NCBI RefSeq assembly: GCF_003852525.1
Contig: NZ_QAJL01000003.1
Location: 613,343-677,342, forward strand
Origin: Pedobacter sp. KBW06
Lineage (GTDB): Bacteria; Bacteroidota; Bacteroidia; Sphingobacteriales; Sphingobacteriaceae
Reading direction: 5' to 3'
Length of the DNA stretch: 64,000 nucleotides
Positions 40,963 to 49,619 of the stretch are shown one piece after another. A program made the translations under genes and the position numbers. The notes below the pieces were generated by a model, which was not told the DNA's origin, made no database searches, and saw nothing but the letters and a program-made list of their open reading frames with translations. Each line of letters starts with the position of its first letter. The first letter of the stretch is position 1.

Positions 40963-42855
40963 CTACTTGTTATTGAGCCAGTCTTCGGCAAAACTGATAT
41001 CTGTAAAAAACTGTGTAACGACATTCCCTACGGCAATGTCTACACTTTTTTTGGCAGAAAGCTGACTAAATACACTCGGCGAATAGATCCATGCAAAATA
41101 TTCAAGTCCTGCTTTTTCAATCATAGGAAACCAGACTTCGCCCGCCCATTCGGAAGCTTCAGACCAGGTACCTAAAACATTCCGGTTATCATTCAGGATC
41201 TTATTGCATTGATTTTCCCTCAACATTTCCAACAGCAGCATTCCTCCCCGCTGCACGGATTCAAAACTCTGAAAACCAGTCCAGTCTACATCCAGCCGGC
41301 GATGTTGTTTGTTATAGGAAACCGTTATGCTGTCGTCCTTATAAAAAAGGTGTTTTTCAATAATCGGCTGTAAGGATGATGTATTGGAGAGCGGAAGTCT
41401 GAAATAAAAGGTGGAACCCTCTCCCGGTTTACTCTCGAGCCAAAAACTGCCTTGATGTCCTTTCAGGATCTCTGAAGAAATAAACAGCCCCAGACCAAGC
41501 CCCTCAAACCTTAAAGCAGAATTATCTACCCTATAGTACCGCTCAAATAATCGCTGAAGGTCATTGCTCGCAATCCCGATTCCAAAATCCTGCACAGAAA
41601 CAATGATATTGTCCAATTGAACTTTGCTCTTGATCAGTACCTTCCCTCCTCCCGGAGAATATTTAACAGCATTGGTCAGGAAATTATTCAGGACCTGCTC
41701 AATTCTGAAGCGATCACCGTTATAAATCACATTTTCTGTTTCCGCTAATATCAATTCATGATTCGGGGAGGTATACTGTACGCTTTCCACACTTTCCTGC
41801 AGCATTTGTCCGAAGTCAAATTCTTTTATCGTATAGCTCATTTTACCGGCATTGATTTTGGTCACGTCCAGCAGGTCGCTAATGAGTTTTTCCAGGCGGA
41901 AGATGTTACTGGCAGACTTTTCAACGAAACCATGTAATTTATCGATGTCGTTGGTCCGCTTCATGAGCTGGTTAAATGCCTTAATGGTAGTTAGAGGCGT
42001 TTTAAGTTCATGACTGGCAATAGACAGAAACTCATCTTTTTTCTGTTCATTGCTTTTTTGATGGTCAATATTGGTATTGGTCCCCATCCACAACCTCAGT
42101 TTCCCTTCTTCGATCAGCGGGATGGCTTTCCCCAGAAACCATTTATATTGGCCGTCCCACATCAGCAACCGGAATTCCACCATATATTCCAGCTGGGTCT
42201 GTAATGCTTTTTTCCAGGCATTCAAACAGCCTGGAAGGTCTTCCGGATGCACAAAGCTTTCCCATCCAAGTGTTTTAAGCTCTTCCGCATTTTTACCAAA
42301 ATCGAAACAACAGACCTGATTCACGTAATTGATCACCCCATCCGCTGTGGCTGTCCAAACCTGTTGAGGCATGGCATTCAAAAGAAAACCAAGGTGTGTT
42401 TCACTTGCCCAGCGCTCTTTTTCGCGTTGCTCCACTCCTTTTTTCGCCTGAACCAGATCTGTGACATCAAAGCAATGCTGAACAATATATTGAACTTCTC
42501 CTTCCTCATTAAGGAAAGGGGTATGGGTCACATCCCAATACCGTTGTTTCATATGGGTTTTATTTCCCTGATCGGGTAATTCCTGTCGTATTAGCGGCAA
42601 CTGATGCGGTTTCCCTGTACTGAGCACTTCCTGAAAGGAGCCTGCGAAGCCCAATTCATAGGGAATTGCAGGATCAGGTGGAAAAACGTCAAAGACGAAT
42701 TGTCCGGTAATTTCGGCCCTGCTCAAGCCCCTTGCTTTTAAATAAGCGTCACTGGCCGTCAGGATCATGAGCCGTTCTGAAAGAACGAGAAACATTCCAG
42801 GTACGGTCTCGTATGCGCTTAAGTGTTCAACTAAGGGTACATTTTTTTCTTCCAT
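40963..42855 (-). CDS. Soluble PAS histidine kinase with extra C-terminal domain
   Basis: 630 residues, no membrane segment. Two PAS domains (about 15-135 and 150-270; the second has LGFLLNAMPQQVWTATADGV), HisKA with FLSIASHELKTPLTTIK (His near 281), and a HATPase domain (VQDFGIGIASNDLQRLFERY, GLGLGLFISSEIL). From about 503 a further ~125-residue domain (LDVDWTGFQSFESVQRGGML ... LEYFAWIYSP) resembles the stand-alone STAS-like proteins found in Bacteroidota. The second PAS domain's family often binds small ligands. No response regulator is adjacent; orphan kinase. Divergent from another kinase gene. Confidence 0.92.
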   Translation of the reverse strand: MEEKNVPLVEHLSAYETVPGMFLVLSERLMILTASDAYLKARGLSRAEITGQFVFDVFPPDPAIPYELGFAGSFQEVLSTGKPHQLPLIRQELPDQGNKTHMKQRYWDVTHTPFLNEEGEVQYIVQHCFDVTDLVQAKKGVEQREKERWASETHLGFLLNAMPQQVWTATADGVINYVNQVCCFDFGKNAEELKTLGWESFVHPEDLPGCLNAWKKALQTQLEYMVEFRLLMWDGQYKWFLGKAIPLIEEGKLRLWMGTNTNIDHQKSNEQKKDEFLSIASHELKTPLTTIKAFNQLMKRTNDIDKLHGFVEKSASNIFRLEKLISDLLDVTKINAGKMSYTIKEFDFGQMLQESVESVQYTSPNHELILAETENVIYNGDRFRIEQVLNNFLTNAVKYSPGGGKVLIKSKVQLDNIIVSVQDFGIGIASNDLQRLFERYYRVDNSALRFEGLGLGLFISSEILKGHQGSFWLESKPGEGSTFYFRLPLSNTSSLQPIIEKHLFYKDDSITVSYNKQHRRLDVDWTGFQSFESVQRGGMLLLEMLRENQCNKILNDNRNVLGTWSEASEWAGEVWFPMIEKAGLEYFAWIYSPSVFSQLSAKKSVDIAVGNVVTQFFTDISFAEDWLNNK

Positions 42856-42971
42856 ATCTTCTGGGCTTCATGGTACAAGACTCATACCATTTATATCAGA
42901 TGAGTGTTCATTTCTCCATCATTAACTCTTAGCTGAATTCTTTTCTACAATACTTTCCGTATTTTTACGCC

Positions 42972-44294
42972 ATGCTACCAACAGAAGGCACCCCTCCTTT
43001 CCTTATCCTTTTAAAAAGAGCGATCTACTTTCTCATTGGCGCCCCGGGACAATTCAAACTGGAGAATCAGGTCTTCAATTCGATCTGTGTCATCGCCATT
43101 ATCATCGTCGGCTATAACGTTCCTTTCAGCTATTATACCGGGTTAAAAGTAGCAGCAGCGATATTTACCCTCTTATTCCTTAGTTTCTGTATCACTTATT
43201 ACCTGGCCCGTTTCAGGAAGCAGCTCAAATTCAGTGTTATCATTTCTTCGGTCATGGTATTGTTGATGTTGGGCACCAATTATTTCTTCAATGCCGGAGT
43301 CAGGGGGCCTTCACTGCTATCTTTCACCCTGGCCTTTTTCATGATTATGATCATTTCTCCCAGGAAACAATATTGGTTATGGTCTGTCCTTTCTTTAGGT
43401 ACCGGTCTTGGATTGCTCTTTTTTGAATATAAAAACCCACAGGATATCCAGAGTACCTATACAAATGATGCCGCCATGTTTATTGACATGGCCTCTACCT
43501 ATATCATCAACATCATGGTCATATTTGTGGGCCTTTATTATCTGAAGACCGCTTATTACAAGGAAAAAAGATCCGCTGAAGCAAAAGCACAGATGCTGGA
43601 AAGGATGAACCATGAAAAAACAAAATTCTTCTCGATCATTTCACATGACCTGCGTTCTCCATTGGCTTCTATTCAAAGCTATATGGAATTGTTCAGAATG
43701 GATGTCCTTTCTGAAGAAGAAAAAGAAATGATGGAAAAGAAGCTGACCAATGCGGTAAGCAGCACTCAGGAAATGCTGGACAATATGCTTTCCTGGTCTA
43801 AGGCTCAGCTCAACGACGGAAAGGTAAACCTGGAAATCAATAACTTAAGCGAAGTGCTTGCACCGGTAATCAGCATTCAGAAAGCAGCATCAAAAGAGAA
43901 GAAAATCAAGCTGACTCACCAGATTGACCCTTTGCTGGCCGTCATGTCAGACGTCCACATGCTTCAGCTGATTGTCCGGAACATTATCGGAAATGCGATT
44001 AAATTCACACCCGAAGAGGGGCTCATTCAACTTAGTGTCAGCAAATCAGACCAGCATTGCCTGATTAAAGTTCAGGACAACGGGAATGGGATTGCCAAAG
44101 AAAACAAAGCGGAAATTTTCTCTCTTAAAGCCCAGTCTACTTATGGCACTGCCAATGAAAAAGGCATCGGACTTGGACTCTTCCTATGTAAGGAATATAC
44201 CCATGCCCAGGGCGGAAAGATCTGGTTTGAAAGCCAGCTGGGCATCGGAACCACTTTTTATGTCGCACTCCCGCTGGACCACGAAGGCCTTTAA
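42972..44294 (+). CDS. Membrane-bound orphan histidine kinase
   Basis: 440 residues. About six membrane helices (residues 35-200) form the sensor part with little periplasmic sequence; a short coiled coil (KEKRSAEAKAQMLERMNHEK) leads to HisKA with FFSIISHDLRSPLASI (His near 223) and a HATPase domain with VQDNGNGIAKENK and GIGLGLFLCKEYT. The sensor likely detects a membrane or lipophilic signal. No regulator next to it; it is back to back with the PAS kinase gene, 116 bases between starts. Confidence 0.92.
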   Translation: MLPTEGTPPFLILLKRAIYFLIGAPGQFKLENQVFNSICVIAIIIVGYNVPFSYYTGLKVAAAIFTLLFLSFCITYYLARFRKQLKFSVIISSVMVLLMLGTNYFFNAGVRGPSLLSFTLAFFMIMIISPRKQYWLWSVLSLGTGLGLLFFEYKNPQDIQSTYTNDAAMFIDMASTYIINIMVIFVGLYYLKTAYYKEKRSAEAKAQMLERMNHEKTKFFSIISHDLRSPLASIQSYMELFRMDVLSEEEKEMMEKKLTNAVSSTQEMLDNMLSWSKAQLNDGKVNLEINNLSEVLAPVISIQKAASKEKKIKLTHQIDPLLAVMSDVHMLQLIVRNIIGNAIKFTPEEGLIQLSVSKSDQHCLIKVQDNGNGIAKENKAEIFSLKAQSTYGTANEKGIGLGLFLCKEYTHAQGGKIWFESQLGIGTTFYVALPLDHEGL

Positions 44295-44297
44295 GCC

Positions 44298-44954
44298 CTA
44301 AGAGATCCTGAGCTCCTGATCCTCACCGGTTCCGATATTGAAAACAATTTTAGTGGGGAATGATTTGGCTTTCTTTTCCGTAGGAAACCAATTTCTATCG
44401 GCATTTACAATGATTAACAAGCCCTCTTCATCTCCCAATGCGGTAAAATTATCCTGAGCAGGTTGTTTTGAATAAACCTCCAACCCATATTTGCTCATCA
44501 GGGTTTCCGCTAAAAAAGGAACATCGTCAGAAACCAAACCAATTTCACTGACATATAGAATGGAAGAACCATCAAAAATAAGATCAGAATCATTGTCAAG
44601 GTCATAGCGACAAATCAGTTCCAGAAGATTTCCGTTATTGTCATAAAAATAAAATGACTTTGCATTCCATAGCTGGAAGTCCGAAAATTCAGTCTCCGCA
44701 GTTACCGGTAAGATCGTTGTTCTTTGTTTCAGCCAATGAAAGGCTTCTTCCAGTTTATTGCCTGGAATATCAAAAGCAAGGTGGTAAACCGGATTTTCTT
44801 CCGGGGAATTTTGAAAAGAAATCAGCGTTTCGCCCAGTAAGAGAGAAAGTTCCTGCTCATTTTCTGTTTTTATGGCAGCGCCAAGTACCTGAGTATAAAA
44901 TTGAGCTGTATTTTGTAAATTATTCGTCAGCAGATGTAGTTCCTTAATTCTCAT
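44298..44954 (-). CDS. Two-module VOC (glyoxalase-fold) protein
   Basis: 218 residues with two beta-alpha-beta-beta-beta repeats: MRIKELHLLTNNLQNTAQFY (1-~115, with FYFYDNNGNLLELICR) and ILYVSEIGLVSDDVPFLAET (~128-200). It looks like a glyoxalase/dioxygenase-fold protein, single-chain dimer type; metal ligands are not all obvious. Substrate unknown. Convergent with the kinase gene (3-base gap) and divergent from another VOC gene. Confidence 0.85.
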   Translation of the reverse strand: MRIKELHLLTNNLQNTAQFYTQVLGAAIKTENEQELSLLLGETLISFQNSPEENPVYHLAFDIPGNKLEEAFHWLKQRTTILPVTAETEFSDFQLWNAKSFYFYDNNGNLLELICRYDLDNDSDLIFDGSSILYVSEIGLVSDDVPFLAETLMSKYGLEVYSKQPAQDNFTALGDEEGLLIIVNADRNWFPTEKKAKSFPTKIVFNIGTGEDQELRIS

Positions 44955-45122
44955 GATTCTTCTCGTTTTATCGTATTCCTGTCGGGAGCCTAAAGTAGGA
45001 ATATTCCCTTACAGCAATGTCACAGACAGGTATTAACTGAAATTCTCATTACTGTTTCGTAATTTATAAATATTCAACTAACTTATGCTCACCAAGATGG
45101 TTAAGATATAAGGAGAATTACT

Positions 45123-45557
45123 ATGTCAAATACGAACAACTCAGCCAAACCGATTAACCTTCAGGGATCGGCCCCTTTATTGTCTGTTTTTAATATGCCT
45201 GCATCGGTTCGCTTTTACCGCGATTTACTGGGTTTTGATCTGGTACAAACTGATGATAAATCAGAGCGAAAAGATGATTTCCAATGGGCTTTACTTCGGC
45301 TAAACGGAATTGAACTCATGTTAGAGCCCAGAGGGGAAAAGAGCTGTCCGAAACCAATTACCGCAAATGCCTGGCTTGACCGCCATGACATGTCGATCTA
45401 TTTTGGCTGCAAAGAGCTCGATAAGGTATACACTTATCTGTCGTCAAATGGGGTTGATGTACAGGAGCCATCGACAACCTCTTATGGATTTAAAGCATTA
45501 TATGTCAGGGATCCGGATGGTTTCCTGCTCGTATTCCATTGGCCTGAATCTGAATAG
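45123..45557 (+). CDS. VOC-family protein (bleomycin-resistance/glyoxalase fold)
   Basis: 144 residues. Begins PLLSVFNMPASVRFYRDLLG, then ELMLEPRGE, and ends with GFKALYVRDPDGFLLVFHWP, the usual second half containing the metal-side Glu position (here replaced by Val/Phe, so it may be a binding protein). A classical Shine-Dalgarno (AAGGAGAA, 45111-45118) precedes the ATG, unusual in this genome. Cytoplasmic; function unknown. Confidence 0.9.
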   Translation: MSNTNNSAKPINLQGSAPLLSVFNMPASVRFYRDLLGFDLVQTDDKSERKDDFQWALLRLNGIELMLEPRGEKSCPKPITANAWLDRHDMSIYFGCKELDKVYTYLSSNGVDVQEPSTTSYGFKALYVRDPDGFLLVFHWPESE

Positions 45558-45633
45558 ACAGCACAGCATCCTCTTTATTTCTGAAACAAGCAGCGCGATA
45601 ATTTGTTATCCTTATATACTTAAAGCAAAAAAC

Positions 45634-45891
45634 ATGACTACGCCCATAAATCCGGAAGACAATGTACCTCTAGATGATGCTGTAAACTCAGAATCAGATG
45701 ATCAGCAAAGCCAAAAAGATATTCATTCCAATGGTTTCGATGAAAACTTCGACCTTCCTGAAGGACATGAACAGCCCGATACGGAAATATTGAAACAGGC
45801 TTTCGACGCTTCGGAATCGGCTTATACCTTAAATGTCGACAGAGGGATTGCACCTAAGAAGGACCAGAAAGAGAAAGACAAAAAGAACTAA
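45634..45891 (+). CDS. Small acidic, disordered protein
   Basis: 85 residues from ATG 45634, rich in Asp, Glu, Gln and Ser (MTTPINPEDNVPLDDAVNSE) and ending in a Lys/Asp-rich tail (KKDQKEKDKKN). No signal or fold is evident; it is probably intrinsically disordered. It lies 76 bases after the VOC gene. Not assignable to a family by eye. Confidence 0.7.
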   Translation: MTTPINPEDNVPLDDAVNSESDDQQSQKDIHSNGFDENFDLPEGHEQPDTEILKQAFDASESAYTLNVDRGIAPKKDQKEKDKKN

Positions 45892-45911
45892 TTGACGGGA
45901 TGCCCGTAATT
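45890..45911 (+). terminator. Weak terminator after the acidic protein gene
   Basis: AATT-ACGGG pairs with CCCGT-AATT around a 3-base loop (one bulged base), overlapping the stop codon; only a patchy T-rich stretch follows. Confidence 0.4.
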
Positions 45912-45962
45912 CTTCTATTATGATGATCTTTGCAGTTTCAAATTTGATACTGTACCCTTTCT

Positions 45963-47444
45963 ATGCTTCTGCTTAAATCGTCCTTCCCTACTTTCATTGT
46001 TAAAATCAGTTTATCGCTACTCCCCTTACTCTTCATCAGCTCTTTCGTGCGCGCGCAGGTAAAAACCGGAATTTATAAGGTTGAGCACCACACAGACAGC
46101 GCTTTTATAAATACTTATTTTCGGCCTTATGCTCAACAAAACACCAATCCGGATTTAAACATCAGCACCTTTTACAATTACCAGTACAAGCCACTCTTAG
46201 ACAGCGCCATTGGTGTCAGATATGTAGTGGTCATCAACAAGAACGACCCGAACAATAAGGAATATTACCCGATCCAGATGGTTTGGCTGAATCAACATTC
46301 CCCGGATAATTTCCACATCACCTACAGTGACTCCCTGGTCAGAAGATATGTAGGCATGGAGCTCTATATTGGAAAACAAAGAAACTACTGGAATCCTGCC
46401 AGGCCATTTTTCAACAATGGTTTTATATGGAATCAGGCATTTGACAATTACTCTTCAGCAGACAGCTACAGGTATCAGCTAAGTGACAGCAATTTTTACT
46501 CAGATAAAAACCTGTTTATACTCAAATCAAAGAAATTTGAGCTGGTATCTGATTCTGTAAAGGTCGATTCGGGTACTTATTACAGCTACCCTTTAGGGGA
46601 TTTTGGTTACAGGACCGCAAAAAAATACCTGAGCTACAAACAAGCTTTTAGCACTTTTAAACTGAAAGCAGCAAAAGCATATCAGTCTTTCTTATACTTT
46701 CCGGTTGATGTTAAATTTTATAACGGAGCTACCGGAAGCGATCAGTTTAAACAGCTCTATGCAGGTGATTTCATTGCCGTTACAAAGGAAACCGACGAAT
46801 GGTACGAGGGGGAGCACATTTCAATTGATGGCCAGGTAACTCCGGGAAGGATCTACATTGATGATTTATGGATCGGAAAGCGAAAACTTCAAACCATAAA
46901 CGGCCTGCAGCTGCGGATAAAATATAGTTCCTATCCGGAAGACCAATCCTTTCCTGATGCCTCAGTTCCTATTTTAGGGATAAAGATCTATAAAAACAAC
47001 AAATTGATCCAGGTGATTAAAGAACCTGGTCTGGTAAACGATACGACTCAGATCATTCATCCTGTAGACGTCAATTTCGATGGTTATCCTGATTTACAAA
47101 TCTACTCACATTCGGGAGGCGCCGGCCCAAACTATGGCAATAACTACTACCTGTATAATCCCAAAACAAAACATTTTGATTATCATCAAAAACTATCTGA
47201 TTTATCACAACCTGCCATTGATGTAAAAAGCAAAACCATTTCCGCCGCCTGGCGCAATGGTGCCGGAAACTGGGGTTCTGAAAAATACAAATGGATCAAT
47301 CATAAACTCAGACTGGTAGAATACTACGAAATCAGGTACCTTGATGAGGATCAGATTTCCGAAACACATGATAAGATGATCAAAGGAAAAATGAGAAAGA
47401 GGACCCGTGTAGTCAGAGAAGAAGAACTGAGGCAACCGTTTTAG
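45963..47444 (+). CDS. Secreted protein with XAC2610-like C-terminal domain
   Basis: 493 residues with a signal peptide ending SFVRAQ near residue 31. The first ~350 residues are beta-rich and not recognised. The segment at about 365-460 contains DVNFDGYPDLQIYSHSGGAG, a D.N.DG.PD calcium-binding loop, then GNNYYLYNPKTKHFDYHQKL: the layout of XAC2610-related proteins. XAC2610 of Xanthomonas is a periplasmic inhibitor of a type IV-secreted peptidoglycan hydrolase; whether that role extends here is unknown. Alone in its transcription unit by spacing. Confidence 0.7.
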   Translation: MLLLKSSFPTFIVKISLSLLPLLFISSFVRAQVKTGIYKVEHHTDSAFINTYFRPYAQQNTNPDLNISTFYNYQYKPLLDSAIGVRYVVVINKNDPNNKEYYPIQMVWLNQHSPDNFHITYSDSLVRRYVGMELYIGKQRNYWNPARPFFNNGFIWNQAFDNYSSADSYRYQLSDSNFYSDKNLFILKSKKFELVSDSVKVDSGTYYSYPLGDFGYRTAKKYLSYKQAFSTFKLKAAKAYQSFLYFPVDVKFYNGATGSDQFKQLYAGDFIAVTKETDEWYEGEHISIDGQVTPGRIYIDDLWIGKRKLQTINGLQLRIKYSSYPEDQSFPDASVPILGIKIYKNNKLIQVIKEPGLVNDTTQIIHPVDVNFDGYPDLQIYSHSGGAGPNYGNNYYLYNPKTKHFDYHQKLSDLSQPAIDVKSKTISAAWRNGAGNWGSEKYKWINHKLRLVEYYEIRYLDEDQISETHDKMIKGKMRKRTRVVREEELRQPF

Positions 47445-47603
47445 CTTACTTCTTACATCTTCAAAATACGCATATTTAATCAAAGGTATCTCTAATTCAC
47501 ATTACACAAATGTCATTAGTTATACCAGTCATGGGCGATCTATGTGATCATCTTTCCATCAATGAAATAAAGAAACACTAAAAAAATGTCATAAAATCAG
47601 CAC

Positions 47604-47618
47604 AAACATCAGATGTTT
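47604..47618. promoter_or_regulatory. Upstream FCD-regulator operator
   Basis: AAACATCAGATGTTT is a perfect palindrome around one base, overlapping the expected -33 region of the promoter at 47632-47639. Same sequence apart from the centre as the site at 47640. Confidence 0.7.
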
Positions 47619-47631
47619 AAGGATTAACACC

Positions 47632-47639
47632 TACCTTTG
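47632..47639 (+). promoter_or_regulatory. -7 promoter box of the FCD regulator operon
   Basis: TACCTTTG matches TAnnTTTG exactly, with the ATG 20 bases downstream at 47659. It ends exactly where the second operator begins. Confidence 0.7.
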
Positions 47640-47654
47640 AAACATCTGATGTTT
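47640..47654. promoter_or_regulatory. Downstream FCD-regulator operator
   Basis: AAACATCTGATGTTT covers the predicted transcript start. Centre-to-centre distance from the upstream copy is 36 bases, so protein bound at both sites could bridge the promoter. Confidence 0.7.
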
Positions 47655-47658
47655 AAAT

Positions 47659-48312
47659 ATGAAAACAACACTAAAACTTTCCGATAAAGTCATCATCGGA
47701 ATCCAGAAAGATATCGCTTCGGGGAAATTGAAAAAGGGAGAAAAAATCCCCGCAGAACCGGAGCTCATGGCATTTTACGGCGTGGGACGTTCCAGTATCC
47801 GTGAAGCCATAAAAACACTGGCCATTTCCGGAATTCTAAAGGTACAGCAGGGTTCGGGGACTTTTGTTGCCTCGAAAATTAAGGATGAAACACTTTCCCA
47901 ACGTTTAAAACGGGCTGATTTCGAAGAGATCAACAGCGTGCGTTCCTTGCTGGAGAAGGAAATCGTCAGGCTAGCTTGTCAGCATCGAAGTGATGAAGAT
48001 ATCCTTATGATGCAGGAACATTTACAACAGCGCAAGAAAGCCATTGAGGGCAATCAGCAAAAGAAGTGCGCAGAAGCAGACATTGCTTTCCACATCAGCA
48101 TCGCAAAATCATCCGGTAATCATGTCCTTTCTGATCTGTATGAGAATTTCAGCACGGTGATGCGCAACTTCTTCTCCCTTCGGGATGCAGAAGACATCAA
48201 AAATTTTGCCGGCAGTCAGCATTTACATGAATCACTGGCTGCAGCCATTGCACAAAAGAACCATCAGCTTGCAGAACAGCTGGTCCTAACCATTTTAGAC
48301 AATAACTATTAA
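47659..48312 (+). CDS. GntR-family regulator with FCD domain (FadR subfamily)
   Basis: 217 residues. The winged helix-turn-helix (1-~75) includes KLKKGEKIPAEPELMAFYGV and GRSSIREAIKTLAISGILKV; the FCD ligand domain (about 85-210) follows with FHISIAKSSGNHVL, whose Asp/His residues bind a metal and carboxylate ligand. It should be a dimeric repressor released by an organic acid. The two palindromes at its own promoter point to autorepression. It opens a three-gene operon: TauE 4 bases and DUF1634 after that. Confidence 0.94.
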   Translation: MKTTLKLSDKVIIGIQKDIASGKLKKGEKIPAEPELMAFYGVGRSSIREAIKTLAISGILKVQQGSGTFVASKIKDETLSQRLKRADFEEINSVRSLLEKEIVRLACQHRSDEDILMMQEHLQQRKKAIEGNQQKKCAEADIAFHISIAKSSGNHVLSDLYENFSTVMRNFFSLRDAEDIKNFAGSQHLHESLAAAIAQKNHQLAEQLVLTILDNNY

Positions 48313-48316
48313 CATT

Positions 48317-49150
48317 ATGAATATTTTATTCTTTACCCTCATCCTTTTACTGGGTGCTTATCTTGCAGGCCTTGCTGGTTCATTAACGGGTCTGGGCGGA
48401 GGTGTGGTGATCATTCCTCTGTTAACACTAGGCTTCCATGTGGATATCCGTTATGCAATTGGTGCCGCACTGGTGGCTTCTATAGCGACTTCTTCAGGTT
48501 CAGCCAGTGCCTATGTAAAAGAAGGCATCACCAATATCAGACTTGGAATGTTCCTCGAAATTGCCACGACCTCTGGTGCAGTCATTGGCGCCATCCTGGC
48601 GATTTATACGCCTGTAAATATTGTAGCCATCCTGTTTGGGGTAATGCTTATTTTTTCTGCGGCCATGACCCTGCGAAAGAAACATGAGACCGCCCTGACA
48701 GAAGGCAGTAAGCTCTCCTATGCATTGAAATTAAACAGCAGCTATCCGACAAAGGAGGGTATCATTGAATATAAACTAAAGAATGTTGCAGGCGGATTTT
48801 CCATCATGACTGTAGCAGGGGTTCTTTCCGGTTTATTGGGAATTGGTTCTGGTGCACTCAAAGTCCTTGCGATGGACAGCGCCATGCGGGTACCCTTTCG
48901 GGTAAGTACCACCACCAGTAATTTTATGGTAGGTGTCACTGCTGCAGCCAGTGCCGTAGTCTATCTTCAAAGAGGATATATCGACCCAGGCATCGCCTTT
49001 CCGGTGATCATCGGCGTACTTGCAGGTGCTTTTACCGGTTCTAAACTGCTCATGAGAATTAATGTAAAATGGCTGAAAATCATCTTTTGCAGCGCAATCA
49101 CCCTGATCGCCATCAATATGATTTATAACGGTATTCATCATAAATTTTAA
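48317..49150 (+). CDS. TauE/SafE-family anion transporter
   Basis: 277 residues with about eight membrane helices in two repeats: YLAGLAGSLTGLGGGVVIIPL near the start and VAGVLSGLLGIGSGALKVLA in the middle are the paired family signatures. TauE/SafE proteins move sulfite, sulfonates or other organic anions. It is 4 bases after the FCD regulator, which probably responds to its substrate. Paired with DUF1634, its frequent partner. Confidence 0.93.
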   Translation: MNILFFTLILLLGAYLAGLAGSLTGLGGGVVIIPLLTLGFHVDIRYAIGAALVASIATSSGSASAYVKEGITNIRLGMFLEIATTSGAVIGAILAIYTPVNIVAILFGVMLIFSAAMTLRKKHETALTEGSKLSYALKLNSSYPTKEGIIEYKLKNVAGGFSIMTVAGVLSGLLGIGSGALKVLAMDSAMRVPFRVSTTTSNFMVGVTAAASAVVYLQRGYIDPGIAFPVIIGVLAGAFTGSKLLMRINVKWLKIIFCSAITLIAINMIYNGIHHKF

Positions 49151-49154
49151 TACA

Positions 49155-49550
49155 ATGAAGATAGAAAAGATTAATAAAGTGACCGATTACGACATGCAGC
49201 AACTTATCGGTCAGGTTTTGCGATATGGTGTCCTGATTTCAGGAATAGTAGCAATTATTGGCGGGATCTGGTATTTATATCAGCACGGATCGGGAATTCC
49301 CCATTATACCGTTTTTAATGGGGAGCCTGCAGGTTATACCAGTTTAACCGGGATATTAAAAGGCCTCGGAGAGGGAAGTGCCAAAGAGATCATACAACTT
49401 GGTGTTGTCATCCTGATTGCAACCCCCATTTTGAGGATCGGGTTTTCACTGCTGGCCTTTGTATTGGAAAAAGATAAACTTTATGTGTTGATTACAGTTA
49501 TTGTCCTTTCGATCATCTTATTTAGCATGTTCGGCGGACTAAAGGTTTAA
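49155..49550 (+). CDS. DUF1634 membrane protein
   Basis: 131 residues with three membrane helices (about 22-42, 76-98, 106-126). MQQLIGQVLRYGVLISGIVA and ATPILRIGFSLLAFVLEKDK are typical of DUF1634, which almost always follows a TauE/SafE gene and is likely an accessory subunit of the transporter. It starts 4 bases after the TauE stop and a terminator follows. Confidence 0.92.
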   Translation: MKIEKINKVTDYDMQQLIGQVLRYGVLISGIVAIIGGIWYLYQHGSGIPHYTVFNGEPAGYTSLTGILKGLGEGSAKEIIQLGVVILIATPILRIGFSLLAFVLEKDKLYVLITVIVLSIILFSMFGGLKV

Positions 49551-49551
49551 C

Positions 49552-49602
49552 AAAAAGGCTGTCCGAAAATGAAGTATACTCCAAAAAACGGACAGCCTTT
49601 TT
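49552..49602. terminator. Bidirectional terminator
   Basis: AAAAAGGCTGTCCG pairs perfectly with CGGACAGCCTTTTT around a 23-base loop, with A-runs before and T-runs after. It serves the TauE operon (plus) and the TerD gene (minus). Confidence 0.9.
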
Positions 49603-49619
49603 CTATATTTCCAGTCTAA

